64,000 nt of DNA from Palsa-892 sp035556215 (GTDB taxonomy: Bacteria; Pseudomonadota; Alphaproteobacteria; Rhizobiales; Xanthobacteraceae), in NCBI GenBank assembly GCA_035556215.1, contig DATMFI010000007.1, positions 139,747 through 203,746 on the forward strand, in the 5' to 3' direction. Of the stretch, positions 16,550-25,555 are shown piece after piece; the first letter of the stretch is position 1; every line of letters starts with the position of its first letter. Both the position numbers and the translations under genes were made by a program. The notes under the pieces are model-generated. The model saw only the letters and a list, made by a program, of their open reading frames with translations. It was not told the DNA's origin and ran no database searches.

Positions 16550-16930
16550 TCATAGATATTTGCACTTCTGCAGGAAATAGGGGCTCACCGCGCCTGTCAT
16601 CGTTTTATTCACGGTGAGACGGCCGATCACCTTTTTATCCTGCATGAGCGAGGGCGGCTTCCGTGCGTATGGATTGAACGGCGACAGGCCGGAATATTCG
16701 CCGCCGTATTGGCCGTATTCGTTCCAGATGCTGGTCGACGAATATTTGCTGCCGTAGTTGCCGTATTTGTTCAGAATGGATTCGGGATCGAGGGTGCCCG
16801 AAACCTTGCCGAGATAACGGCCGTCATCGGCCACGATTTTCGCGCCGGTGTATGTCGAGCAAAGTTGCTCCGCTTGTGCCGGCGCAATCGCCGCGAGTGA
16901 AAGAAAGACTGCGAGGATTGGGGCCCGCAT
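16550..16930 (-). CDS. Exported hypothetical protein with YGxYG repeats (126 aa)
   Basis: A signal peptide (LAVFLSLAAIAPAQA-EQ) is followed by a mature domain. It contains two related tyrosine/glycine segments (NKYGNYGSKYS and NEYGQYGGEYS near residues 54-80), then FNPYARKPP and a C-terminal KVIGRLTVNKTM...CKYL. Two or three cysteines could be disulfide-bonded. Short secreted proteins with this KYGxYGSxYS...NPYA pattern are found in many bacteria and remain uncharacterised. The start is preceded by GGAGGAG. Confidence 0.7.
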   Translation of the reverse strand: MRAPILAVFLSLAAIAPAQAEQLCSTYTGAKIVADDGRYLGKVSGTLDPESILNKYGNYGSKYSSTSIWNEYGQYGGEYSGLSPFNPYARKPPSLMQDKKVIGRLTVNKTMTGAVSPYFLQKCKYL

Positions 16931-17066
16931 TCCGCTCCTCCTGTGCCGTGCCGCCCTCCGCCCGTTGCCATGGGCGAAGCTTCCGGCAGCGATCCGGCAT
17001 TTTGGGGGCGATAATATGCGGTGTGGTGACGCGCTCGATGCAGGCGAGCGGCGGATCTGCGCGGCG

Positions 17067-17270
17067 TTACTTTTTCGTCGCCAGCTCGTCGCGCAGTTTC
17101 AGCAATCGGTCGAGCTCTTCCTGCTGCTGCGCGATGCGGTCGGCGTTGCGGTCTTCGTCACCGGCGCCCGATTGCGCCGCCGCCTGCTCGGTGATCTGGC
17201 GGATATTGTCGCGCACAATCGCGATCTGCTTGTCGAGTTCGGGCAGGGTGACGTATTGCTCGCTGCTCAT
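17067..17270 (-). CDS. Small coiled-coil hypothetical protein (67 aa)
   Basis: The ORF begins MSSEQYVTLPELDKQIAIVRDNIRQ and is almost entirely predicted helix, with two heptad-like stretches separated by a polar linker (AAAQSGAGDEDRNADR). The C-terminal half, QQQEELDRLLKLRDELATKK, is a good coiled coil. It could be an accessory or scaffold protein, but no family is recognised. It lies 27 bases downstream of the methyltransferase gene on the same strand. Confidence 0.55.
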   Translation of the reverse strand: MSSEQYVTLPELDKQIAIVRDNIRQITEQAAAQSGAGDEDRNADRIAQQQEELDRLLKLRDELATKK

Positions 17271-17297
17271 GACGCCATCTCTGGCGCTATCTTCGCG

Positions 17298-17915
17298 TCA
17301 GGGCTTTCGCGCTGTCAACCCGATGATCGCCGACATGCCGGAGTGGCCGGGGCCTTCCTGGATCTCGCGTTCTTCCTCGACGATCTTCACATCCTTGAAG
17401 CCGCCCCAGGCGCGCTCGAGCAATTCGCGCGTATAGAGCTGCTCGACATTCTTCGGCCCGCCGGTGGCGAATTGGAGCTGCTTCGGCGTATAGCCCTGGA
17501 TGATGAGGAGGCCGCCGCGCTTGAGCGCGCGGCGCATACCGGCCCACTTCTTCGGGCGTTTGTCCGGCGTGCTGAACTGGGTGAAGATTTCGGCGACGAC
17601 GTCGAAGGTTTCTTCGGGATAATTCCATTCGTGCGCGTCGGCTTCGATGAAGTTGACGCTGACATTGTGCTCGGCCGCGAGCTTGCGGCCTTTGGCCTGC
17701 GCCGATGGCGAGAAATCGGTCGAGGTGACTTCAAGCCCTTGCCGCGCGAGCCAGACGCCGTTTCGCCCTTCGCCATCGGCGACCGCGAGCACTTTGCCGT
17801 GCTTCGGCAGAAGCGGCTTGCAGCGCACGAGAAATTCGTTCGGCTCCTTGCCGAAGCGAAATTCCTCCGAAGCGAAGCGCGCTTCCCAGTGATCGAGGTC
17901 GGGGTTGCTGGACAT
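17298..17915 (-). CDS. Class I SAM-dependent methyltransferase
   Basis: From the internal start at 17915 the product has 205 residues and begins MSSNPDLDHWEARFASEEFRFG. The SAM-binding fold is clear: KHGKVLAVADGEGRNGVWLARQGLEVTSTDFSP (motif I and post I), then EADAHEWNYPEETFDVVAEIF and a Methyltransf_25-like core. The N-terminal W-x-x-R-(F/Y) pattern and length match TehB/thiopurine-methyltransferase-like proteins of unknown substrate. A broken copy of this gene's 5' end lies at 18697-18798. Confidence 0.8.
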   Translation of the reverse strand: MSSNPDLDHWEARFASEEFRFGKEPNEFLVRCKPLLPKHGKVLAVADGEGRNGVWLARQGLEVTSTDFSPSAQAKGRKLAAEHNVSVNFIEADAHEWNYPEETFDVVAEIFTQFSTPDKRPKKWAGMRRALKRGGLLIIQGYTPKQLQFATGGPKNVEQLYTRELLERAWGGFKDVKIVEEEREIQEGPGHSGMSAIIGLTARKP

Positions 17916-18052
17916 TTTTCTTCTCCGCCAGAGAAAATTTCCAATCGCGCCTTGAAGTAACACTCTCTTCAGATTCGATTCGGGAAAAATTCGCGGTGCC
18001 GATTCGTTCTTTTGAGAACAGACGTGAACCTTGTGCCGTTCCGGGACGAATA

Positions 18053-18101
18053 GAGCATGATCCCGAAAAGTGCGAAGCGGTTTTCGGAAAAGATCATGCT
18101 C
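18053..18101. repeat. Palindromic intergenic element, copy 2 (best preserved)
   Basis: The element runs GAGCATGATCCCGAAAAGTG...GCGGTTTTCGGAAAAGATCATGCTC. The outer arms GAGCATGATC and GATCATGCTC are perfect inverted repeats and the inner CCGAAAA/TTTTCGG arms also pair. Related copies are at 4169-4218 and 34351-34401. This fits a RIME-like palindrome. Confidence 0.85.
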
Positions 18102-18161
18102 AATCAAATAGGTTAGCGACGAGTCTGATTCAACGCAGTTGCATTAGACTCGGGAACGCCC

Positions 18162-18677
18162 TCACTTCACCGGCACGACATCCTTCGCGCCCTTGGCGCC
18201 CATATAGACCGCGAGCAGCCGCACCGGCTCGGTGCCGTTGTTGACGCTGAAGTGGGCGACGTTCATCGCCTCCATCAGCGAGTCACCCTTCTTGTAGGTG
18301 CGCGTGCCGTGCTTGCCGTAATCGACGGTGAGTTCGCCCTCGAGGATGTAAGCGAACAGCGGCACGCCGTGCTTGTGCAGGATCGACTTGCCGCCGGGCT
18401 CGAGCGTGAAGATCGCCGCGGTGACATGTGCTTCGCCGGTGCGCGGATAGCGGATGGTTTCGCCGACGATCGTCTTGCCGGTCGAGAGCAGCGGCACGGC
18501 CGGATAGCCGCCGGTTTGTGCGGGCGGTGTTGCGGGTTGCGTGGGCGCGGCCTGCGGCTTCGCGGCCTCCGCGCCGACATCGCGGGCGAGGGCGTGGGGT
18601 GTGAGGGCGAGAGCGGTGAGAGCGGCGAGGGCGGTGTTGCGGATGCGACTCAATGAGAGAGAAGGGAGAAAATTCAT
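18162..18677 (-). CDS. Exported cupin-domain protein (171 aa)
   Basis: A signal peptide (ALAALTALALTPHALA-RD) is followed by an alanine/proline-rich linker and a single cupin domain: IFTLEPGGKSILHKHGVPLFAYILEGELTVDYGKHGTRTYKKGDSLMEAMNVAHFSVNNGTEPVRLLAVYMG. The H-K-H...E...H residues fit a mononuclear metal site. Periplasmic cupins of this form are widespread and not assigned a substrate. Longer than a minimal cupin because of the signal peptide and linker. Confidence 0.82.
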   Translation of the reverse strand: MNFLPSLSLSRIRNTALAALTALALTPHALARDVGAEAAKPQAAPTQPATPPAQTGGYPAVPLLSTGKTIVGETIRYPRTGEAHVTAAIFTLEPGGKSILHKHGVPLFAYILEGELTVDYGKHGTRTYKKGDSLMEAMNVAHFSVNNGTEPVRLLAVYMGAKGAKDVVPVK

Positions 18678-18696
18678 GATGGATGGCCCTTCGATA

Positions 18697-18798
18697 GCAG
18701 CGGCTTGCGGCGCACTAGAAATTCGTTTCGGCTTCTAGCCGAAACTCCTCCGAAGCGAGCGGGATTACCAGTGATCGATGTCGGGGTTGCGGGGCACG
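18697..18798 (-). pseudogene. Fragment duplicating the 5' end of the neighbouring methyltransferase gene
   Basis: About 100 bases match 17813-17915, the first 34 codons of the methyltransferase. Shared blocks include AGCGGCTTGC, CTCCGAAGCGA, CCAGTGATCGA and TCGGGGTTGC. Small indels and an in-frame stop break the reading frame, and the ATG equivalent is changed. It is a decayed, partial copy next to the Fic module. Confidence 0.85.
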
Positions 18799-18908
18799 TG
18801 TTGCCTATGTCCGCAATATTCTATCTGTCACGTTTCCGTGCTGGGAGGTACTGCTTACCCGGTAATCAGGAGTGATTTGTAGAATTCGAGGAATGAATCC
18901 TCTGCTCT

Positions 18909-19595
18909 CTAGTGAAAGTTTTTTGTATTCGTAGCTAAACTCGTTTCGCCTGAAGCTTCTTTCGCCGCATTAAGCAGCTGTGTCGCGAGCATTCCTTCCA
19001 ACATTTCTTCTAAGTCGCCCACATTAATTTCCCCTGATTTCAAATTTGAATCAGCGGCTTCAAGAGCATGATAGTAAGGCTCTTTATTTCCAGCAATCTG
19101 TTCGGGGATAGAAGGCGATCCTGGAAGTAGGCTATCGAGCTTTGCGCTCAAAACGACATATGCCACGGCGCGGGCCGTGCGTCCATTCCCATCTGAGAAC
19201 GGGTGAATCCAGTTTAGCTTCCATAAAACGTAAGCGCATAAATGCACGGCGGATTTGCTGGACCAGTTTTCATTTACATAATCGCACATCAATTCTATTT
19301 CCTCCGAAACGAAGGCCGCTTCGGGAGGTTGATGTGCGCTGCCGCCTATTTTTACGGATGTATTGCGCCAAGTTCCTGCTAGTGGGTGAAGTCCGTCAAG
19401 AGCTGCTTGATGAAGTTGTAGTATTAAACTTGAGCGAAGCCGAAATGGACGACCTTCGTCTTTCACATATGATCTTATGATCTCCAAAGCCAAATTAAAT
19501 TGGCGAAGACCATTTTCGGCTTCACGACGAGCAATTTCTTCTGGATCTGTAAGAACAGCTGCAGTTTCGGCGATGCTGTGTCTATCTTGAGCCAA
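18909..19595 (-). CDS. Fic-domain AMP-transferase (toxin-like)
   Basis: The 228-residue protein contains the complete Fic active-site motif HPFSDGNGRTAR at residues 131-142. The preceding LAGTWRNTSVKIGGSAHQPP loop (residues 73-91) is the flap region that positions the target. His131 would be the catalytic base and the Asn/Gly/Arg residues would bind ATP. Fic proteins usually transfer AMP to hydroxyl groups of target proteins such as DNA gyrase or topoisomerase IV. Base composition is much more AT-rich than the neighbours (23 G/C in 60 bases at 19021-19080, my count). It lies five bases downstream of the VbhA-like gene. Confidence 0.88.
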   Translation of the reverse strand: MAQDRHSIAETAAVLTDPEEIARREAENGLRQFNLALEIIRSYVKDEGRPFRLRSSLILQLHQAALDGLHPLAGTWRNTSVKIGGSAHQPPEAAFVSEEIELMCDYVNENWSSKSAVHLCAYVLWKLNWIHPFSDGNGRTARAVAYVVLSAKLDSLLPGSPSIPEQIAGNKEPYYHALEAADSNLKSGEINVGDLEEMLEGMLATQLLNAAKEASGETSLATNTKNFH

Positions 19596-19600
19596 GATAA

Positions 19601-19777
19601 TTACTTGCGTTGGGCTTCTAACTTTGCATCCAGATCGGCAACCATTTCGCGAGTGATACGCTCATTCTCAATGTGAGTGTTGCCATATGCAAAGCTGCGC
19701 CGTTGTTCGCGCAACTGTTCCGGGGTCATTTCGATTTTCCGTGCTCGATCGACGAGTTCTTGCAGTTCTCGTGTCAT
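19601..19777 (-). CDS. VbhA-like antitoxin of the Fic protein
   Basis: I chose the start at 19777 (MTRELQELVDRARKIEM) because AGAGGA precedes it; the longer reading begins at a TTG. The 58-residue helical protein contains SFAYGNTHIENERITREMV, the position of the antitoxin inhibitory helix of class I Fic modules. That helix normally carries (S/T)xxxE(G/N); here Asn replaces Ser/Thr (NTHIEN) while the key Glu, which blocks ATP binding by the Fic arginine, is present. Gene order antitoxin-then-toxin with five bases between is typical of such pairs. Confidence 0.78.
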   Translation of the reverse strand: MTRELQELVDRARKIEMTPEQLREQRRSFAYGNTHIENERITREMVADLDAKLEAQRK

Positions 19778-19882
19778 CGATAGGTTCCTCTTCAAAGAAT
19801 CAATATAGGAACGGTAGAGGTTCTCGTAAAGTTCCTAATTTGGCCTGAACATTGGCTTTTAGCCGAAAACAGTGATGATTTC

Positions 19883-19988
19883 AGGTGGCTTGAAACGCCT
19901 TATTACTCTCCTCCACCGCGTCGGCATCCACATACACTTCATCACCGAGCCTTTTGAATTTCTCGCTCATCTCGGCCATGCCGCGTTC
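19883..19988 (-). pseudogene. Fragment duplicating the 3' end of thiC
   Basis: Read on the minus strand, the segment encodes GMAEMSEKFKRLGDEVYVDA followed by DAVEESNKAFQAT and a stop. This parallels the true thiC terminus (MAEMSEKFKKLGNEVYVDAD, then AVKESNKTL). Nucleotide identity is high but with several silent changes, so it is a diverged copy rather than a fresh duplication. It lies about 60 bases downstream of the real thiC stop, in the same orientation. Confidence 0.88.
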
Positions 19989-20045
19989 GGCATCATCCTT
20001 TGAGACGCGGCCTTTGGCCGTTCCTCAGGATGAGGCCGTATTGCG

Positions 20046-21938
<1,893 letters not shown>

Positions 21939-21941
21939 AGT

Positions 21942-22403
21942 TCACCTTTTGCGTTTTGAGGCGCTCTGCTTTGGAGCGGAATGTTTCGCGGCTGCGGCAC
22001 GGCGGGCGCGAAGTGCGTGGGCGAGGTAGCCTTCGTAAAAGAGCCACAGGCCAAAACCAAGCATGATGAGGCCCGGTATGCCCGGCCAGATATCAAGGCC
22101 GACGATCGCGGTACCCATGATCTGGCCTTCCTGCGGAACGAGAATGCGGACTGCGCCGCCGATCACGGCGAGCCAGCCGAGCACGGTGATGATCACCGGC
22201 CATTTCCATTCCCAGATATTGTGCAGGTTGACGATGGCAAGGCCCGAGAAGAGCGCAATGACGCCGGCGACGTAAATCAGCGCGTAGCTGACCAGAAACT
22301 GTTCTGCCATGTAGCGGTAGGTGTCGGAATTAAAAATGAGCGCAATGCCGACCGTAATCAAAACGGGGCCGATCAAACGTGCTAAAAAAATAGAGCGTTG
22401 CAT
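21942..22403 (-). CDS. Four-helix membrane protein in the thiamine operon
   Basis: The 153-residue protein has about four hydrophobic segments: LARLIGPVLITVGIALIF, FLVSYALIYVAGVIALFSGLAIV, WPVIITVLGWLAVIGGAVRIL and IPGLIMLGFGLWLFYEGYL. It ends in a strongly basic tail (RARRAAAAKHSAPKQSASKRKR). A TPP riboswitch ends directly before its ATG and thiC follows after three bases, so it should be expressed when thiamine is scarce. A role linked to thiamine or precursor uptake, or to ThiC itself, is inference. I do not recognise the family. Confidence 0.75.
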   Translation of the reverse strand: MQRSIFLARLIGPVLITVGIALIFNSDTYRYMAEQFLVSYALIYVAGVIALFSGLAIVNLHNIWEWKWPVIITVLGWLAVIGGAVRILVPQEGQIMGTAIVGLDIWPGIPGLIMLGFGLWLFYEGYLAHALRARRAAAAKHSAPKQSASKRKR

Positions 22404-22505
22404 GTCCCTGTCCCTTCGCCGGCATGACCCGGATCAGGTTCGGAGGGTCACCACTCTGGGTATCTCAGCCCGGGCCGACAGCCGGGCACCCCTCGGAACT
22501 GGGAC
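22404..22505 (-). promoter_or_regulatory. TPP (thiamine pyrophosphate) riboswitch
   Basis: On the minus strand the conserved parts appear in order: CCGAGGGGTGCC, CTGAGATACCC, then GACCCTCCGAACCTGATCCGG and GTCATGCCGGCGAAGGGA. These match the THI-box core (CUGAGA and the GAACCUGAUC...GYCAUGCCGGCG-like block). The closing helix pairs GTCCC at the 5' end with GGGAC at the 3' end. The latter contains the Shine-Dalgarno, which lies only a few bases before the ATG at 22403, so binding of TPP most likely blocks translation initiation. Confidence 0.95.
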
Positions 22506-22558
22506 AATCTGGACCTTTCGGCCCGCAGATTCAATGGGGAATCAAGACGTGCGGGAGA

Positions 22559-23143
22559 TCACAACAAGGAAGTTGTGGCGGCGCGGGACGAGGCGCGGAT
22601 AAGGCCGTCTATTTCCTTCGGCGGCACCACATGCGGAAGGAACATGCGGACAGCGCCGTAGGGAAGGCCAATCAGCGCAAGGGTTAGCTTGTCGCGGCCG
22701 CGCGGATCCGTGGATAGGAGGCGTTTGGCGGCATCGGCAATCGACTGGAGAACTTCGGATGTTTGTTGCGCGGCCCGGTTGCGGCTTTCCTCCGGCGCAT
22801 CGTCCAGAAAGTCGTCGCGGCGGTGGGTGAAGAGGATGACGCCGCCGGCATGGTTGTCGCGGGCGAATTGCGGCGTGACGAGCGCGGCCTGCAAGGCATC
22901 TTCAAGCGTTTTGGCCTGGGCGAGGACGGCGCGGAAGCGAAGGCCAAAGGCCGCCGCGCTCTCGATCCAGGCTTCGGCGAGCAGCGCGCCCTTCGAGGGG
23001 TAGCGGTGATAGACCGAGCCGACCGGGGCGCCTGCCTCTTTGGCGATCAGGGCGAGCGTTGTCTGGGCAGGGCCGAGGCGGGCCGCGACGCGCGTTGCGG
23101 CGGCGATCAGATCGCGGTCGGTGAAGCGGGCGGGGCGTCCCAT
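22559..23143 (-). CDS. TetR-family transcriptional regulator
   Basis: The 194-residue protein has an N-terminal TetR helix-turn-helix: FTDRDLIAAATRVAARLGPAQTTLALIAKEAGAPVGSVYHRYPSKGALLAEAW (residues 7-59). A variable ligand-binding C-terminal domain follows. The target is unknown. It is encoded upstream of the thiamine riboswitch on the same strand, with about 55 bases between, so it may share transcription, but nothing links it to thiamine metabolism by function. Confidence 0.85.
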   Translation of the reverse strand: MGRPARFTDRDLIAAATRVAARLGPAQTTLALIAKEAGAPVGSVYHRYPSKGALLAEAWIESAAAFGLRFRAVLAQAKTLEDALQAALVTPQFARDNHAGGVILFTHRRDDFLDDAPEESRNRAAQQTSEVLQSIADAAKRLLSTDPRGRDKLTLALIGLPYGAVRMFLPHVVPPKEIDGLIRASSRAATTSLL

Positions 23144-23545
23144 CCGGGCCTCCGGAAATTAGTGCGTGCGTTCCAATTGCAAATGCGCAATCAAATCAGC
23201 GCTTTTGTTACGCCGCCCATTGTGAAGCCAAGATTCTAATATTCGATTGATTTTCCGATCGCGGTTTTCCGCGCCTTAAATTCGATTTTCATTCTTTATT
23301 AAATTCCCCGTTCTAGATTTCGCATTCCAATAGCCCGCAAATTCGCGCCTGCCGCTTCGGCATGTTTTTGCATTGGCACGCTCTTCGCAAGCAATCGGCA
23401 GGGCCCAGGCTCGGGCCTCAAGCCTCAAGCCCAGGGTTAAAATCTCTGGTGAACAGCGGAACCAACGTCTGCATGCTTGTTTGGTGTAGACCGCAACGCC
23501 GACGCCAGCGACGCGAAGTCAGAAAACGGAAGCACAAGGAACGAG
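23144..23545. other. Intergenic region, 402 bp
   Basis: No gene recognised. The part at about 23230-23340 is AT-rich compared with the surroundings (TTAAATTCGATTTTCATTC...), which would suit promoters for the genes on either side, but I cannot identify a confident -35/-10 pair. Confidence 0.5.
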
Positions 23546-23845
23546 ATGATGGCCGTCGTAACCAGCCCATTTGTATTGCTGCCTGCGGTGGTGGGGCTGT
23601 TCGCCCTCACGCAAGCCGTGGGTGACGCCGCCTTAAAGGTCGACGATCAAGGATCTTCGCAAGCGATCTCGGATGTGACCGGCAGCCTGCCTGCCGATGC
23701 CGCGCTGCCGGCGCCTGGCGCCGGCCCCGAGGAGATGCAAACCGATGCGCCCGCAATCGGGGAAACGTTCAGCTGCCTGCAATTGCAGATCATCGACGAG
23801 GTCGAACTGATCGCCGATATGCCGGCAGGCACCGACTGTAACTAG
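23546..23845 (+). CDS. Small hypothetical exported or membrane-anchored protein (99 aa)
   Basis: The start at ATG 23546 is supported by AAGGA six bases upstream. The N-terminus (MMAVVTSPFVLLPAVVGLFALTQAVGDAA) is hydrophobic and could be a signal peptide or anchor. The remainder is acidic and rich in Ala, Pro, Gly and Asp (LPADAALPAPGAGPEEMQTDAP), with two cysteines (FSCLQLQII and TDC-N at the end). No family recognised. Confidence 0.5.
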   Translation: MMAVVTSPFVLLPAVVGLFALTQAVGDAALKVDDQGSSQAISDVTGSLPADAALPAPGAGPEEMQTDAPAIGETFSCLQLQIIDEVELIADMPAGTDCN

Positions 23846-23934
23846 GATCGCCGCGCTTCAGAACGGCCAAGAGCAGGGGAACCGGCAAGGCCGCCCCGCG
23901 TTAGGTTTTCCGGGTATGGGCCGGAGGAACCGCC

Positions 23935-24033
23935 ATGTGGCCAGCGGCACGGCAAGGCATCGATCAAACCATGCTGCTTGCAGCCTCGGTGTTTCTGGGC
24001 CTCATCCTCGGCGCCATTTATCCCCTGCTTTAG
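23935..24033 (+). CDS. Putative 32-aa single-helix membrane peptide
   Basis: ATG 23935 is preceded by GGAGGAA at ideal spacing and the ORF ends with TAG at 24031-24033. The product has a short polar start (MWPAARQGIDQT) and one hydrophobic helix (MLLAASVFLGLILGAIYPLL). It lies 70 bases upstream of thyA on the same strand. Such mini membrane proteins are often overlooked. The good Shine-Dalgarno is the main support. Confidence 0.5.
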   Translation: MWPAARQGIDQTMLLAASVFLGLILGAIYPLL

Positions 24034-24103
24034 CCCTGCGGCCCCCTCTGGCAGCCGGGGGTTGTTGCCGTATAGCCTGCGGCCAGGAATCAGGCAGCGG
24101 CTC

Positions 24104-24898
24104 ATGTACCAATATCTCGACCTCCTGAAGCGCATTCTCGACACCGGCGCCCGCAAGGAAGACCGCACCGGCACCGGCACGCTCTCGGTGTTCGGCCATC
24201 AAATGCGTTTCGACCTCGCTGAGGGTTTCCCGCTCGTCACCACCAAGAAGCTGCACACCAAGTCGATCGTGCACGAGCTGTTGTGGTTCCTCGCGGGTGA
24301 CACCAATGTGAAGTATTTGCAGGACAACGGCGTCACGATCTGGGACGAGTGGGCGGACAAGCACGGCGAACTCGGCCCGGTCTATGGCAAGCAATGGCGC
24401 TCATGGTCCGCGCCTGACGGCGGCGTCATCGACCAGATGCGCGGCGTTGTCGAGGACATCAAGCGCAACCCGGATTCGCGGCGGCTGATCGTCAGCGCGT
24501 GGAACCCGGCGGATCTGCCGAAAATGGCGCTCGCGCCGTGCCATGCCCTGTTTCAGTTTTATGTCGCGAACGGGCGGCTTTCCTGCCAGCTCTATCAACG
24601 CTCGGCCGATGTGTTTCTCGGCGTGCCGTTCAATATCGCGTCCTATGCGCTGCTGACGCATATGGTCGCACATGTCACCGGCCTTCAGCCGGGCGACTTC
24701 GTGCACACGCTGGGAGACGCGCATTTATACCGCAATCACCTGGCGCAGGCCCGGCTACAGCTCACCCGCAAGCCGCACCCGCTACCGCAATTGAAACTCA
24801 ATCCTGACGTAAAAGACCTGTTCGCTTTCCGTTACGAGGACATCGCCATCGAGAATTATGTTGCCGATGCACCGATCAAGGCCGACATCGCCGTTTGA
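24104..24898 (+). CDS. thyA: Thymidylate synthase
   Basis: The 264-residue protein starts MYQYLDLLKRILDTGARKEDRTGTGT and has the complete ThyA pattern. It includes EDRTGTGTLSVFGHQMRFDL, LWFLAGDTNVKYL, the catalytic cysteine in MALAPCHALFQFYV, and QLYQRSADVFLGVPFNIASYALL. It methylates dUMP with methylene-tetrahydrofolate, producing dihydrofolate that folA (at 7.6-8.2 kb) must recycle. The length equals that of E. coli ThyA. The longer reading of the frame from 23978 is unlikely. Confidence 0.97.
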   Translation: MYQYLDLLKRILDTGARKEDRTGTGTLSVFGHQMRFDLAEGFPLVTTKKLHTKSIVHELLWFLAGDTNVKYLQDNGVTIWDEWADKHGELGPVYGKQWRSWSAPDGGVIDQMRGVVEDIKRNPDSRRLIVSAWNPADLPKMALAPCHALFQFYVANGRLSCQLYQRSADVFLGVPFNIASYALLTHMVAHVTGLQPGDFVHTLGDAHLYRNHLAQARLQLTRKPHPLPQLKLNPDVKDLFAFRYEDIAIENYVADAPIKADIAV

Positions 24899-24964
24899 AA
24901 ACGGCGGACCGCGGCTGCGGCTCGATCGAGATTCGGACGGAATATCTGGACAGGAGATTCGCAG

Positions 24965-25477
24965 ATGAAGTTCGTTCACGGGCTGCTGAGTGCGTTCCTG
25001 CTGATGAATTTTGCGATGCTGCCGGCACCTGCGCGCGCCGACGCCGAAGCGCAGAAATTCCTGGAAGCGATCTACAAGCAATATGTCGGACAGAATACGC
25101 CGGGCGTTGCGCTCGGCAGTAACGACGTTCTGTTCAACTACTTCACGCCGGAGCTTGCCGCGCTGATCGCGGCCGACGCCGACCAGGCGCAGAAGAACGA
25201 TGAAGTGCCGGCGCTCGACGGCGATCCGTTCGTCGGCGCGCAGGACTGGGACATCAAGGATGTGAGCGTCACGGTGAAGGACATTGGGCCGGGCAAGGCC
25301 CTTGGCCTCGCGACCTTCACCAATATGGGCGAGAAGCAGGCTGTCGAACTCGATCTCAAGAAGCTGCCGCAAGGCTGGCGGATCGACGAGATTCGCTGGC
25401 CCGATGCGAGCCTGCGCGGCATTCTGAAAGGCGAGGAAATGCCCGCGGGCGAACCCGAAGAAACGCGCAAGCTCTAG
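24965..25477 (+). CDS. Exported DUF3828-type protein (170 aa)
   Basis: A signal peptide (LLSAFLLMNFAMLPAPARA-DA) precedes a mature domain: FLEAIYKQYVGQNTPGVALGSNDVLFNYFTPELAALIAADA, then PFVGAQDWDIKDVSVTVKDIG and GWRIDEIRWPDASLRGIL. The pattern of an early YxxY helix, a Dxx..W strand and a terminal RIDDI-like strand matches DUF3828, a periplasmic domain of unknown function. The start at ATG 24965 follows GGAG. A hairpin follows the stop. Confidence 0.75.
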   Translation: MKFVHGLLSAFLLMNFAMLPAPARADAEAQKFLEAIYKQYVGQNTPGVALGSNDVLFNYFTPELAALIAADADQAQKNDEVPALDGDPFVGAQDWDIKDVSVTVKDIGPGKALGLATFTNMGEKQAVELDLKKLPQGWRIDEIRWPDASLRGILKGEEMPAGEPEETRKL

Positions 25478-25508
25478 AAATCTGGAAATCGCGTAAGCTT
25501 CAAAAACA

Positions 25509-25532
25509 ATGCCCGGCCGAAAGGCCGGGCAT
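25509..25532. terminator. Probable terminator hairpin
   Basis: ATGCCCGGCC (25509-25518) pairs with GGCCGGGCAT (25523-25532) around a GAAA tetraloop. The downstream T-run is weak, so termination strength is uncertain. It lies between two convergent genes. Confidence 0.65.
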
Positions 25533-25555
25533 CCGCATTTCAGGCTGCGCGAAGT

